DNA of 64,000 nt from Desulfosporosinus sp049943955 (GCF_049943955.1 NZ_JBNFTW010000002.1:1-64000), one strand, 5' to 3'. Positions 35,221 to 44,468 are shown, numbered from the stretch's first letter. Made by a program: numbers and translations. The notes: generated by a model not told the origin, from the sequence alone.

Positions 35221-37068
35221 ATGAAAATCCTATTGCCTCCGCCTTTGGAGAGTCCGCCGCCGGAACAATCATTTTGGCGTAATTTTCTGCTGCTGCTTAG
35301 AAATCAGCTGAGGGTAAGTTGGAATAAGCTGCGTCACAGGCCGGTGGGAGCCCTTATCGGCATGGCAGGGCTTTTAATAGGGGCCATTGCAATTGTCGTT
35401 TCTCTAGGGATTTACGCTTATGGTTCTTTAAAGGCTCTGTCTCCCAATACAGTTCAGGGCTTCCTTTCGATGCTGTTTATGGTCGGTTTAGGGGCTCAGA
35501 TCTTTTTTGGTATTACAGGAGCATTTGTTGCCCTCTATATGTCCGATGATCTTGAGCTTTTGTTCATGGCACCGGTACCTATTAAAGCTGTGTTTGCGGT
35601 TAAATCGTTAGTGATTATTGGCAGTAATTTTTTAACGGTCGTTTTGTTTGCCTTCTTACCTGGACTGTTTTACGGATTGCTTTTTAAAGCCGGAGTTTCA
35701 TTCTATATCCTGGTTTTATTGGTCGGCCTTGGTTTATGGGCAATAGGGACAGCGATCGCTGAACTCATCAATCTCCTGGTAATGCGTGTTATTCCGCCCC
35801 ATCGCAGTAAGGAAGCTATCGGCTTTATAGGGGCTTTGGCAGGAATTATCATTGCCATTAGTTTTCAGCTTCCGAATATGTTAATGAACAGCAGCAGCAA
35901 ATTCGATATTGGCTCTTGGTTGGAACAACAAAAACAGATGCTTAGTGTCATGAGATTTTTCCCCTGGGGATGGGGTTCGTCGGCACTCGTTGCGGGTGTA
36001 TCTCAAAATTTCTTAGGTGGGTTAGCCTGGAGTCTGTTAATACTTTTGGTCGGGATATTACTTTTCTTAGTCGCGTTTAATCTTGTTGAGAAAGGATTCC
36101 GCAGAGGATTCATTTCCCTCAGTCAAGGTGAAAGAGGAAAACGGCGAAAGATTCAGGCAGAAGAGGGGCGAGGGAAACTGCAGAAGGCCCCTTCCCTTGC
36201 TTTCCTTAAGCAAGACGTTGTATCGCCATCATCTCCCTGGTTAGGAATGTGGGCCGTAGCCAAAAAGGATTTACTCTCAATGAAGCGTGATACTCGGGAG
36301 TGGTTCGGATACTTAGTACCTTTGATTATTATGCTTTTCTTTGTCGGACAGTTTTTGTTTTCGTCTGTTAAAACTTCCGGCAGCACATTGATGACCGTGT
36401 TAATCATGTATACTATTATGTTCAGCGGAAATATGGCTTTACAATCCTTTGGCCGCGAGGGAGAATCAGACTGGCTCTTAAACAGTGTGCCTCTTGCCGG
36501 ATGGCCAGTCGTCTGGGGAAAGTTGTTGGCTGCTATTTTACCTACGTTGGTGTTAATGGAAGCACTGTTAGTTGGGACTGGATTGGCTATTGGGGTTTCT
36601 AAGACTCTCATTATTGCTTTGGTCGTTGGCGCGGTGTTCCTTGCTTTAGGATCAAGTTCTATCGGGCTCTTTTATTCGATTAATAACTGCCGTTACAATC
36701 CCGATACGCCTCAGCAGCGGATAGCCCCAGGCGCTTCCTTGTTTATGTACCTGATAAACTTGTTTTTCATACTTTTATTAGCCTTGGGCTTAACCTATCT
36801 GTTTTTGCCGAGTGAGTTGGTTTCCGCTCTTAGAGACCTTCCGGCTGTTACCTACGAAGGAGGCTTAAGGTCAGGGCTGTTTTATGGAATCTATCTTTTG
36901 AGCCGCCCCCTCTTATGGTCAACCGCTTGGCGGGTTTTTCTGGGAGTTATCGTAACGGTCGGAATATGGGCGGCCATGTTTTTTGGATTTATGGCGGCGA
37001 CTGTTCGGCAGAGCCGTAAAGGTTTTCGAGTAGAAATTATTGCAGGCAGAAAGAAAAGAAGCCGATAG
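35221..37068 (+). CDS. ABC exporter permease subunit
   Basis: A 615-residue membrane protein with about twelve to fourteen hydrophobic segments in two groups (about residues 40-300 and 365-600), separated by a charged cytoplasmic loop (300-340, rich in Arg/Lys/Glu). This matches the large single-chain ABC-2 exporter permeases found next to one ATPase in Firmicutes. It likely dimerises or works as a fused pair of half-permeases. No motif reveals the substrate. It begins right after the ATPase gene. Confidence 0.85.
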   Translation: MKILLPPPLESPPPEQSFWRNFLLLLRNQLRVSWNKLRHRPVGALIGMAGLLIGAIAIVVSLGIYAYGSLKALSPNTVQGFLSMLFMVGLGAQIFFGITGAFVALYMSDDLELLFMAPVPIKAVFAVKSLVIIGSNFLTVVLFAFLPGLFYGLLFKAGVSFYILVLLVGLGLWAIGTAIAELINLLVMRVIPPHRSKEAIGFIGALAGIIIAISFQLPNMLMNSSSKFDIGSWLEQQKQMLSVMRFFPWGWGSSALVAGVSQNFLGGLAWSLLILLVGILLFLVAFNLVEKGFRRGFISLSQGERGKRRKIQAEEGRGKLQKAPSLAFLKQDVVSPSSPWLGMWAVAKKDLLSMKRDTREWFGYLVPLIIMLFFVGQFLFSSVKTSGSTLMTVLIMYTIMFSGNMALQSFGREGESDWLLNSVPLAGWPVVWGKLLAAILPTLVLMEALLVGTGLAIGVSKTLIIALVVGAVFLALGSSSIGLFYSINNCRYNPDTPQQRIAPGASLFMYLINLFFILLLALGLTYLFLPSELVSALRDLPAVTYEGGLRSGLFYGIYLLSRPLLWSTAWRVFLGVIVTVGIWAAMFFGFMAATVRQSRKGFRVEIIAGRKKRSR

Positions 37069-37085
37069 GGCGAGGAGGAAGAAAG

Positions 37086-38474
37086 GTGAAATCAAAGTAT
37101 CCGATTAAAGGCAAAATCAATGACATCGGCGTTATTAATTTGGAATGTCTGCGTCTTTCCTCAGACGGAATGGCTGTGGGATATTATGAGGGCAAAGCTA
37201 CCTTTGTGCCTGGCTTGCTGCCTGGGGAAATAGGACAGATCCAGATCATGGAAATAAAGAAAAACTGGCAGCGAGGTAAACTGCTGAGGATTATGAAAGA
37301 ATCTCCAGACCGGGTCAACCCGCCTTGCAGCGTTTTTTCTGTTTGCGGCGGTTGCCAACTGCAGCACCTTAAGTATGAGCAGACTTTAGTCTGGAAGAGA
37401 CAGTGGGTGGCTGATGCACTTGCCAGAATCGGTAAAATACAACTGGATAACGTTAAAATTCATCCAACCATCGGTATGGATCATCCCTGGCGCTATCGCA
37501 ACAAAGCCCGGCTCCATTGTGGAGAGCCGGGCAGCATTGGTTATTATCAGGAAAAAAGCAAAGCGACGGTTCGGTTTAGTGACTGTCTTCTAATTAGTGA
37601 AAGAATGAATCGCTGGGTAAGAGAAGTGGAAAAACTTCTGAGCGAACAAGATAAGAAATCCCTTTCCCGGCTGACTTCACTTACCTTCAGGGAAAATTCT
37701 CAAGAAGAAGGCATGTTGATTCTGGATTCCATGGAAAATGTTAATTTGATGGATAGGGATGGTTTTTTAGCGGAGGCGCAGAAGTCCGGGGTATCGCCCG
37801 AGCCCGACAAAGAAAGGAAAGAGACAGGACATCATGAAATTGGCTTAGGACTCCGCTGGGTCTGGGGCATCAACGGTTCAGGAGAACCGGTGCGCATCGC
37901 TGGTCAAGGGGATTTTACCGAGAGCGTGTTGGAAGCTGAGTTCAAGATCTCTCCCCTGGCCTTCCTGCAAGTCAATCCTACTCAGACCCGCAGACTTTAT
38001 CAAACGGTGTTAGATTGGGCAGAGCTTTCCAATGAGAAAGTGGTTTGGGATCTTTACTGCGGAATTGGGACTATTACCCTGGCTTTAGCGGCAAAAGCCA
38101 AAAAGATCTGGGGAATTGAAGAAAACCCCTATGCCGTGAAGGATGCCAAGGAAAATGCTAAGCATAACCGAATTGAGAATGTAGAGTTTATTACTGGAAA
38201 AGTGGAGGATACCTTCCCGCAAATCACCGACCAACCGGATATCGTGGTCCTCGATCCTCCTCGGGCCGGGGCGCACAAGAGCGTGTTGGAGCGATTGTTG
38301 GAATTGCAGCCGGCGCAGATCATCTATGTATCCTGTGATCCGGGGACATTGGCACGGGATCTGGGGGTATTGCAGAGCGGGGGATATCAGGTGGCTGAGG
38401 TGCAGCCGGTGGATATGTTTCCGTGGACGCCCCACGTTGAGACCGTTGTAAGTTTGAAAACACCTACATTTTGA
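37086..38474 (+). CDS. rlmD: 23S rRNA (uracil-5-)-methyltransferase, RlmD/RumA-like
   Basis: An SAM-dependent RNA m5U methyltransferase. A TRAM RNA-binding domain occupies residues 10-70. The [4Fe-4S] cluster cysteines are Cys81, Cys87, Cys90 (PPCSVFSVCGGCQ) and Cys167. SAM motif DLYCGIGTITLALA, catalytic VSCDPGTLARDL and VLDPPRAGAHK are present. It could be RlmD or the related RlmCD; sequence alone does not decide. GTG 37086 has GAGGAGG 8 bp upstream. It follows the ABC permease by 17 bp, so it may be co-transcribed. Confidence 0.88.
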   Translation: MKSKYPIKGKINDIGVINLECLRLSSDGMAVGYYEGKATFVPGLLPGEIGQIQIMEIKKNWQRGKLLRIMKESPDRVNPPCSVFSVCGGCQLQHLKYEQTLVWKRQWVADALARIGKIQLDNVKIHPTIGMDHPWRYRNKARLHCGEPGSIGYYQEKSKATVRFSDCLLISERMNRWVREVEKLLSEQDKKSLSRLTSLTFRENSQEEGMLILDSMENVNLMDRDGFLAEAQKSGVSPEPDKERKETGHHEIGLGLRWVWGINGSGEPVRIAGQGDFTESVLEAEFKISPLAFLQVNPTQTRRLYQTVLDWAELSNEKVVWDLYCGIGTITLALAAKAKKIWGIEENPYAVKDAKENAKHNRIENVEFITGKVEDTFPQITDQPDIVVLDPPRAGAHKSVLERLLELQPAQIIYVSCDPGTLARDLGVLQSGGYQVAEVQPVDMFPWTPHVETVVSLKTPTF

Positions 38475-38734
38475 GAGCCGCATGTACCAAGGGTTTGGCG
38501 GATGGGATTATTTTCAAATTAGCTGAAAATGTCAAGAATGAGTTAAGACCGCGTTCGCGGAAACATCTTGAATGTAAATATAGCGTTTTTGCAGGAAAGA
38601 TTCGCTAATGAATGTGTCGCAGTGTCGAGGGAGCATAAATTCCTCTCGCAAACCCCTCATTTGGAAACATTAAAATGTTTTGCGTTTACTATAAAGTTGT
38701 GAGATGATTGAAGAGTAAAGGCAGGGGTTGTGTG

Positions 38735-38911
38735 ATGGGCAAAGTTATTTACTTGAAGTCAGAGGAAGATGACTCTCAAGGTTCATTTATGGATACATTT
38801 TTTGTTACTGCAAATGAGTCAGGTCGACTGAAGAAAGTGTGGACGTGGTTAACAATAACTTTCTTTCTAATTGGGTCAAGCGTGTCAATCTTTAGTTTTT
38901 TCTGGGGGTAA
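38735..38911 (+). CDS. Small single-pass membrane protein (58 residues)
   Basis: A short protein with a soluble N-terminal half holding acidic residues (KSEEDDSQG) and one C-terminal TM helix (about residues 38-57, WTWLTITFFLIGSS). AGGGG lies 7 bp before ATG 38735. I do not recognise it. It stands alone after a 260-bp gap and marks the end of the intact core region; relic sequence begins right after it. Confidence 0.55.
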   Translation: MGKVIYLKSEEDDSQGSFMDTFFVTANESGRLKKVWTWLTITFFLIGSSVSIFSFFWG

Positions 38912-39039
38912 AACAGAAGAAAATACTTCAAGTCCAACATTAATGCTACATAATAAATTCACGGAGCTGTTCCATAAACACCATTTTATTGGCCTCTGCC
39001 CTCGCGGCGGGGGTCTTTTTTGTGCAGTTCAGATATTGT

Positions 39040-39126
39040 GCAAACGCCGTGTGACCGGAAACTTTCATGTACAGTGTGGAGCAGGAAAAAGGCGGAGATA
39101 ATATCAAAGCCTTACCTATTGCTATT
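39040..39126 (+). mobile_element. Group II intron 3' remnant (domains V-VI)
   Basis: GCCGTGTGACC-GGAAA-CTTTCATGTACAGT at about 39045-39074 has the shape and loop of a group II intron domain V, which typically reads G-AGCCGT...GAAA...TACGGTTC. The following AGATAATATCAAAGCC and TTACCTATTGCTAT resemble domain VI and an intron 3' end. The catalytic AGC is degenerate (ACG) and no reverse transcriptase frame is present, so this is a dead fragment. Confidence 0.45.
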
Positions 39127-39401
39127 TTTGAATAATAACATCAATATTCAACAGATAAGATGATCTTTAAACTGTGGATACAGTTATGTTGAGAATCTTA
39201 GTTAGAATGAATACACAAAAGGAGGATTTATCGATTGGTAGGTCTTCCTTTTGCGTACTTTATCTTAATATGTTGAAGTATATTTGACTCAAAATTTTGG
39301 GAATAGTTTTTATGTATAAAACTAGTAAGATTACGGGGGACAAAAAAACTTATTCAGTGATACTATAAATATCGTTACTAGTTTATATTTTTCATTTTTG
39401 A

Positions 39402-39647
39402 AATATTATATTTTGGACTATATTCGGTTTAAATCAGTTTAGAAATGCTGGTACGAGGATTAAAAACATTCATGAGGAATTATATGATATAGCGAAAAAC
39501 GACAAGAAACATACTAATTTTAATGATATAACTAAAGGTAACAATGGTATTTTTTTTGCAAAGAATGGATATGATTGTGTTTCTGGTTTAGGATCTCCAC
39601 ATTTCAATATAGTTTTAAAATCATTATTATCTACGTATCATGATTAG
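39402..39647 (+). pseudogene. S53 (sedolisin) peptidase, C-terminal remnant
   Basis: An open stretch of 82 codons ending at TAG 39647 translates to a sedolisin C-terminus: FWTIFGLNQFRNAG, then LYDIAKND, FNDITKGNNG and GYDCVSGLGSP. In the family this part binds calcium (DITxGNNG) and ends the enzyme. The catalytic Glu/Asp and SGTS parts should lie upstream but a stop at 39399 and unrelated sequence are there instead. The gene is therefore a truncated relic. Confidence 0.75.
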
Positions 39648-39848
39648 CAGAATTTAGTCATATCCTTTAAAACGCCTTCCCCCTGTAAAGTGGAAGGAGG
39701 AAAATTGTTTTTTTATTTCTTAAGTAAAGAAAAATCTACAGGTATAAACTAATTTCTTCTTCATTAATCGTTTTGAGCCATTACCGTAGTTTATTAGCCT
39801 TAATTGCATTTTCCTTACATCATGCCGGGATTTTTGGGGGGATTAAAA

Positions 39849-40391
39849 GTGAAAAAAATATACATTTTTTTAGTATGCATAATGATATTAACAGTTGCTG
39901 GCTGTTCATATAAAAAACAAATAGTTAACCTGAATTATACTTTTAAAGGCGAAAATGAATTTTGGGCTGCTGAATATCAAGTAAAAGGAACAGGTACATT
40001 TAGTAAAAGTTTTTTTGACCAAATCAATTTTGACAGTGATTTGAACAAAACATTGATAGTAACTTATAAAAAAGACATATCTCAATTATCTTTAGTTAAA
40101 CATCTTGAGATATCATATGAAGTTGAAGATGATCGTGGAGAAGATGTATTGAAAAGTAAAAGGTTAATATATAATTATAATAACTACTCTCATGCTCAAA
40201 AAAATTATATTTTAAAATCACATACTACAGGTTCAGGAATTGAGGATGGGAATGATATAATAAAAGTAACAATAAATATTGACAATCAAATACAAACAAT
40301 TAAATTAAAAAATGAACAATTCAGTAAGGGAAATAGTAATAACACCAACGTTATAATAGACCCATCAATTGCGGTAATACTTAGGGCGTAA
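39849..40391 (+). CDS. Predicted lipoprotein of unknown function
   Basis: A 180-residue protein with a lipoprotein signal peptide: KK start, hydrophobic core and lipobox VAGC (Cys19). GGGGGG upstream supports GTG 39849. The mature part is hydrophilic with beta-rich character and no motif I recognise. Codons are AT-rich compared with the core region. It is flanked by relic sequence on both sides and has no operon partner. Confidence 0.65.
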   Translation: MKKIYIFLVCIMILTVAGCSYKKQIVNLNYTFKGENEFWAAEYQVKGTGTFSKSFFDQINFDSDLNKTLIVTYKKDISQLSLVKHLEISYEVEDDRGEDVLKSKRLIYNYNNYSHAQKNYILKSHTTGSGIEDGNDIIKVTINIDNQIQTIKLKNEQFSKGNSNNTNVIIDPSIAVILRA

Positions 40392-41050
40392 TAGGGCCAG
40401 TGCTGGGTGCGATTTGGACTGCTCTCTATCACTACTTTCGAATCTGGTGGGTTAGAACCTTTTCCATAATTGTTCATTTGATTGCTTTGTACGAAATTGT
40501 TTTGGGATTCAAAGGTATTTTAGTGATTATTCATTAAGGTTAGAGACAACATTTTAACTTTTTTATACGTTAAGACAGAAAATGGACATAACATTATAAT
40601 TAAGTCAACTAAACTGTAATTAGTGGACATCAAGCTAAGAATAAAAGACATTTTTTGTCCGCTAAGGTTGTTTTGTTATTACTCTTACCAGCGATGATGC
40701 CACTAAGGGCAGGTAATTAGCAGTATATGGCTTAGAATAAAGAAATCTGACTTTTTGTTGGAAGCTACCGTTTAAGCGTATATTTTCGTTAAAATGTTGG
40801 TGGAACCCCTTGTCGAGGATAATGCTCATCCCATAACAAACCATGTACATTAAGCGATTTGAGGATCTATCCGATTGTTTTAGAAAATATACCACAACCA
40901 TATTAAGGAGAAATACCGATTTAGAAGACCATAATTGGGATTATAACCCAGTCCATGACCCATTTTTACACGTATCTCGGCTTAACCCCTAATTCAGTGA
41001 TTTTATGTAATAGTTTTGCTGTGCAAAGTCAATGTACGGGAGGCGTTAGT
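40392..41050. other. Gene-poor 660-bp stretch
   Basis: AT-rich with no convincing gene. A minus-strand frame at 40662-40901 lacks a ribosome site and motif. The one clear structure is the inverted repeat at 40620-40665. Confidence 0.4.
40620..40665. repeat. Inverted repeat TTAGTGGACA / TGTCCGCTAA
   Basis: Arms at 40620-40629 and 40656-40665 match at 9 of 10 positions. GGACAT also occurs at 40584-40589. The T-run lies inside the loop side (TTTTTTGTCC), so it is not a standard terminator. It may be a recombination or binding site. Confidence 0.35.
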
Positions 41051-41656
41051 GTGTTTCGTGGTTTCAGATGGCTGGTCGTTCTAGTCATTCTTCTGCTCTC
41101 CATTAGCTCCTATGTATGGTCCTTTCATACGTTTCATCCGGCCCGGTTGAGCGTGATAGCCACTACGACGGGACTCTCTCAAGAAGAAAAGGTTGTTCAG
41201 GCCGCAAAGAATTTACAAGGGGTCATTTACGACTACTCGGGCGGCAGATTCCTGAAACTTGGTCTTTTGGTTTGTACTGATGTGCCGCGCCTAAGTTATC
41301 AGACGGCTGGCATTGACATTGGTGGCCTTATGGCCGCAGATTACAAAAAGTATCCAGATCATTACGCAGCTTTTGCTGGCAATAACCCGTCAACACCTTA
41401 TTTTGCTCGGCGGGTAGAAAATCAAAAGGTATTCTTTAACGACACTAGCAGGTTGATCCGAAACTGCACGGCCCCAGAGCCGGGTGATTCAGTATTTTAT
41501 GGTACATCACACGTAACAATGGTGCTGGCAGTATACCCTGACCATACCTATGATGAAATAGAAACTGCGCCGGGAACCCTTCTTGTAACCGTCCATTATC
41601 ACAAAGCTTGGGTTCCCAAAGACGTAGGTCGGTTTAATCGGCTCCAGGTAAGGTGA
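41051..41656 (+). CDS. DUF1287-like extracytoplasmic protein
   Basis: A 201-residue protein with an N-terminal membrane anchor (residues 4-24). The rest resembles DUF1287, an NlpC/P60-like fold: a VIYDYSGGR segment, a cysteine in VCTDVPRLSY, ARRVENQKVFF, then GDSVFYG and SHVTMVLAV as the histidine site. It may act on cell wall peptides, by analogy with the fold. GTG 41051 has GGGAGG 7 bp upstream. It is the first of five small genes that are each followed directly by a family A repeat. Confidence 0.65.
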   Translation: MFRGFRWLVVLVILLLSISSYVWSFHTFHPARLSVIATTTGLSQEEKVVQAAKNLQGVIYDYSGGRFLKLGLLVCTDVPRLSYQTAGIDIGGLMAADYKKYPDHYAAFAGNNPSTPYFARRVENQKVFFNDTSRLIRNCTAPEPGDSVFYGTSHVTMVLAVYPDHTYDEIETAPGTLLVTVHYHKAWVPKDVGRFNRLQVR

Positions 41657-41674
41657 AACCATGACTAAACGATA

Positions 41675-41756
41675 GCCCCCCGTCAATCTACCGAAACCCC
41701 TTCAATCCCGCAGGATGTGATGTGGTTGCCTAGTGGATACCGGGGGAAGGTGGATA
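41675..41756 (+). repeat. Family A repeat, copy 1
   Basis: Begins 19 bp after the DUF1287-like stop. Core reads TTCAATCCCGCAGGAT, then GTGGTTGCC, GTGGATACCGGGGGAAGG. The left half is C-rich, the right half G-rich. Confidence 0.8.
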
Positions 41757-41895
41757 GGGAATTAGTGGAGTCACGAGAGATGGGTCTGCTGGAGAACGGA
41801 TGATGGAGCTTCTGGTCTGTGCTTGAGGTGAAATTCCTGTGCCTAATAAGTGATTCGGTCAATTTAACGAAATTCACCTACTGATGAGGGATATT

Positions 41896-42048
41896 ATGGA
41901 TTATACTTTAAAGTTTATCGCAACTATGATATTAATTCTAATGGGTACGAAGCTTGTAATGATTGCAGCAAGCCAATTTAAGATTGTAGAATTTTTTGAA
42001 GAACTGTGGGAAAAGATTCATTGGGTTTTCTCGCGTAATCGAAAATGA
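41896..42048 (+). CDS. Small membrane protein (50 residues)
   Basis: A short frame with one hydrophobic segment (residues 5-24, FIATMILILMGTKLV) followed by a charged amphipathic helix (FFEELWEKIHW) and basic tail. GAGGG lies 5 bp before ATG 41896; an earlier ATG at 41884 is in frame. I do not recognise it. It lies between family A repeats 1 and 2, in the same direction as its neighbours, which supports it being a cassette-type gene. Confidence 0.5.
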   Translation: MDYTLKFIATMILILMGTKLVMIAASQFKIVEFFEELWEKIHWVFSRNRK

Positions 42049-42074
42049 CAAACAAACCATCAATACTTAAATCA

Positions 42075-42235
42075 CCCCGCTCATCATTAGCGCCCAACTC
42101 CTATCAACCCCAAATCCACAAATACCCATAAACCCCAGCCCCCAGTCAAACCCACCGAACTCCATCAATCCCGCAGGATTGGATGAACTTACCTATCGGA
42201 TAACCGAACCAGAAAGCTGGAGGGATTGGATGGGG
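42075..42235 (+). repeat. Family A repeat, copy 2 (divergent)
   Basis: Starts about 30 bp after the small membrane protein stop. Shares CATAAACCCCAGCCCCC, GTCAAACCCACCGAACTCC and TCAATCCCGCAGGAT with other copies, but its right half (ACTTACCTATCGGATA) has diverged. Confidence 0.7.
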
Positions 42236-42253
42236 AGAGTTTTAGTAACTAAC

Positions 42254-42278
42254 AGAGCGTCAATGGACGCTCTTTTTG
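42254..42278 (+). terminator. Intrinsic terminator
   Basis: AGAGCGTC (42254-42261), 4-base loop, GACGCTCT (42266-42273) and TTTTTG. A compact, convincing terminator between repeat copy 2 and the DUF2975 gene. Confidence 0.85.
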
Positions 42279-42407
42279 CGTTCTTATTGCAGGAAATAAA
42301 GGATAATCGTGGAATTAAAACAATATACGGAGATGTCTGATGAGATCGCCACACAGAGAGCGGTAGGGAGCCGTATAACTTAAAAATTATTTAACGAGGG
42401 GATATCT

Positions 42408-43025
42408 TTGAGCCGAGATAATTTGGAGAGTCTACAAAAAAGAGCAAGTTCTATTCATATAGTAATGGAGATTATCTTTGTTATTGGGATAATAATCTTC
42501 TTAGCAGTTTTTATGGGTTTTATATATTCCATTTTTGCTTCCCCAGAAAGATTTAACGCTGTAAAAGGCAATATAGACTGGTCTATAACTAATAAATTAA
42601 CCAACGGTTCTTCATTCTTTATTAATATTCCCTTTAAAGTTTTACAGCCGCTAGGTAATAGCATGATTAATGCAAAAAATGCGTTTTTAGTCGGCGTGTC
42701 CTCATTACTCGTTAAAGTTTTTTTAATAATTTATGGTATAAAACAAGCTGCGGATTTTTTAAATTCTATTTCAAACGATAAAGCCCCATACGTAATCCTC
42801 AATGTCAAACGGATTAAAAAAATTGCTCATGTGATAATTTTATATTCGGTCCTAGTGGATACCTTATCAAGCCTTTTATACTCAATTTTTGTAACAAGAA
42901 TATTCACTTTGGATTTATCAAATGTTCATTTGAGTGGAGTATTGATTGGAGGGTTTATTCTTGTTATTGCCGACTTATTCAAATATGGAGTGTTCCTCCA
43001 AGAAGAGTTTGATGCAAAATTGTAA
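42408..43025 (+). CDS. DUF2975 family membrane protein
   Basis: A 205-residue protein with four predicted TM helices (about residues 20-42, 85-110, 135-160 and 172-195). The C-terminal LVIADLFKYGVFLQEEFD matches the DUF2975 end pattern. Members are usually followed by a small Xre-type regulator; here the gene is instead followed by a family A repeat, so the partner is missing. GAGGGG lies 6 bp before TTG 42408. Function unknown. Confidence 0.75.
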   Translation: MSRDNLESLQKRASSIHIVMEIIFVIGIIIFLAVFMGFIYSIFASPERFNAVKGNIDWSITNKLTNGSSFFINIPFKVLQPLGNSMINAKNAFLVGVSSLLVKVFLIIYGIKQAADFLNSISNDKAPYVILNVKRIKKIAHVIILYSVLVDTLSSLLYSIFVTRIFTLDLSNVHLSGVLIGGFILVIADLFKYGVFLQEEFDAKL

Positions 43026-43067
43026 GCATGTAATTCCGTCCACCTCATTGATAGTAAATCCATTCAC

Positions 43068-43199
43068 GTCACCCGCGCCCCCGCTAACCCTAAGCCAAAT
43101 CCCTATAAACCTCAGCTACCCGTCAAGCACCAAACTCCTTCAATCCCACAGGATGGGATGTGGTTGCTTGGTGGATACCGGGGGAAGGTGGGAGGCTGG
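43068..43199 (+). repeat. Family A repeat, copy 3
   Basis: Follows the DUF2975 stop by about 45 bp and ends 20 bp before the cupin start. Contains CCCCCGCTAACCC, CCTATAAACCTCAGC, CTCCTTCAATCCCACAGG and GGTGGATACCGGGGGAAGG. ATCCC/GGGAT and CCACC/GGTGG-type pairs can fold it into a nested hairpin. Confidence 0.82.
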
Positions 43200-43219
43200 A
43201 AGAATGGGAGCGTGTGACC

Positions 43220-43564
43220 ATGTACGATTTTCCTGAGTTTATGAAATCAAGCAAAAATCGAATTAGCAATAAAGAGCAGAATACACAGGATATTGAGGGC
43301 TATTATTTCACTGGAGCAGAGGGCAGTCAGATGGCATTTTGGACATGTCATGCTGACAGAACTTCTAAGATACATAAGCATGAATTTGACGAGTATATGG
43401 TTTGTGTTTCCGGCCAATATACGGTAATCATGGATGCTAAAGAATATGTTCTCAATCCGGGAGATGAAATCTTCATTCCAAAGGGGATTGAGCAGTGGGG
43501 AAGGTGTATTGCCGGAACAAGAACTATCCACGCATTTGGTGGTAAACGAATTATTGGGGAATGA
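43220..43564 (+). CDS. Cupin-domain protein
   Basis: A small single-domain cupin of 114 residues, predicted to be a metal-binding beta-barrel. Cupin motif 1 is KIHKHEFDEYMVCVSG (H-x-H-x4-E-x6-G) and motif 2 begins NPGDEIFIPKGIEQW, with the second-motif His replaced or shifted. Substrate unknown; such proteins serve as sugar isomerases, dioxygenases or sensors. ATG 43220 follows GGGAG. It lies between family A copies 3 and 4, with the ribosome site only a few bases from the repeat end. Confidence 0.8.
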   Translation: MYDFPEFMKSSKNRISNKEQNTQDIEGYYFTGAEGSQMAFWTCHADRTSKIHKHEFDEYMVCVSGQYTVIMDAKEYVLNPGDEIFIPKGIEQWGRCIAGTRTIHAFGGKRIIGE

Positions 43565-43572
43565 TCCAAAAG

Positions 43573-43710
43573 TCCCCAACCCAGTACCACCCGCTAACCT
43601 CACCCTCAAATTCCTGCCTCCCTAGCCAAGCCACCCGTCAAACCCACCGAACTCCTTCAATCCCGCAGGATGGGATGTGGTTGCCTGGTGGATATGGGTG
43701 GATGGGGGGG
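43573..43710 (+). repeat. Family A repeat, copy 4
   Basis: Starts about 10 bp after the cupin stop. Contains CCGCTAACCTCACCC, CACCCGTCAAACCCACCG, CTCCTTCAATCCCGCAGG and GTGGTTGCCTGGTGGATA. Best match to copies 3 and 5. Confidence 0.82.
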
Positions 43711-43752
43711 CTTATCAGAAAATATGCAATATTGATGTAAGGAGTGATCTTT

Positions 43753-44451
43753 GTGGTAAGTACAATTGACATAAAGAAGAGAGCTATCGAACTGGGTGCT
43801 GATTTAGTAGGAATCGCTGACCTAAAACATGTAAGTGGGCTTCCTACCGAACCCAAAGATCTACTTGAACCTTATACCAATGCGGTAGTTATTGCGGTTG
43901 CAGTTTCTCCGGATGTTTTTGAGCAAATAAAGAATGGCCCAACACCCTTGTATGTTCATCATTATCAAGTAGCTAACACTCTTTTAGACAATATTGCCCT
44001 ACGTTTGCAAAACGAAATAATCCATGAAGGATTTCGTGCTCTTGCTATTCCGGCTTCCCTCATTGTTGATAAGGTTAATTGGATGGGACATATTTCTCAT
44101 AAAGCGATGGCTAAAGCTGCGGGTCTTGGTTGGCAAGGAAAAAGTCTTCTACTAGTAACACCGGAGTATGGCCCGCGTGTTCGTTTGGCTACATTACTTA
44201 CAAACGCACCACTTGATCCAGATCCTTTGCAATCTAATCGATGTGGTACATGTAACAAATGCCAAGAAGCATGTCCGGCTGCTGCTATTAAAGGTGCTTC
44301 ATGGGATGATCATCCTCAATCAAGAGAAGAAGCACTCCACTTCAACCAATGTGTGGAAAAATTAACAAATGATTTTGCCAAACGTCCTGAGATCGGTAAA
44401 AATGTCTGCGGAGTTTGTATTAGTGTCTGTCCTTGGGGAAAACGTAGGTAG
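43753..44451 (+). CDS. QueG-like iron-sulfur protein (epoxyqueuosine reductase-related)
   Basis: A 232-residue protein related to the cobalamin/4Fe-4S QueG and reductive dehalogenase group. Two ferredoxin-type clusters are visible: CGTCNKCQEACP and CGVCISVCPWG. The N-terminal half carries the QueG-type flavin/cobalamin-domain pattern, including HISHKAMAKAAGLGWQGKS. It lacks the C-terminal HEAT region of true QueG, so it is a short paralogue with unknown substrate. GTG 43753 has AAGGAG 8 bp upstream. Its stop codon is inside a long hairpin. It lies between family A copies 4 and 5. Confidence 0.82.
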   Translation: MVSTIDIKKRAIELGADLVGIADLKHVSGLPTEPKDLLEPYTNAVVIAVAVSPDVFEQIKNGPTPLYVHHYQVANTLLDNIALRLQNEIIHEGFRALAIPASLIVDKVNWMGHISHKAMAKAAGLGWQGKSLLLVTPEYGPRVRLATLLTNAPLDPDPLQSNRCGTCNKCQEACPAAAIKGASWDDHPQSREEALHFNQCVEKLTNDFAKRPEIGKNVCGVCISVCPWGKRR

Positions 44452-44468
44452 TTTTCCCAAGGACAGAC
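44425..44468 (+). terminator. Hairpin overlapping the QueG-like stop codon
   Basis: GTCTGTCCTTGGGGAAAAC (44425-44443) pairs with GTTTTCCCAAGGACAGAC (44451-44468) with one bulged G. The TAG at 44449-44451 is in the loop. No T-tract follows. Confidence 0.65.

Noticed and set aside
40662..40901. Minus-strand frame of 79 codons
   Set aside because: No ribosome site, no motif, AT-rich gene-poor surroundings.
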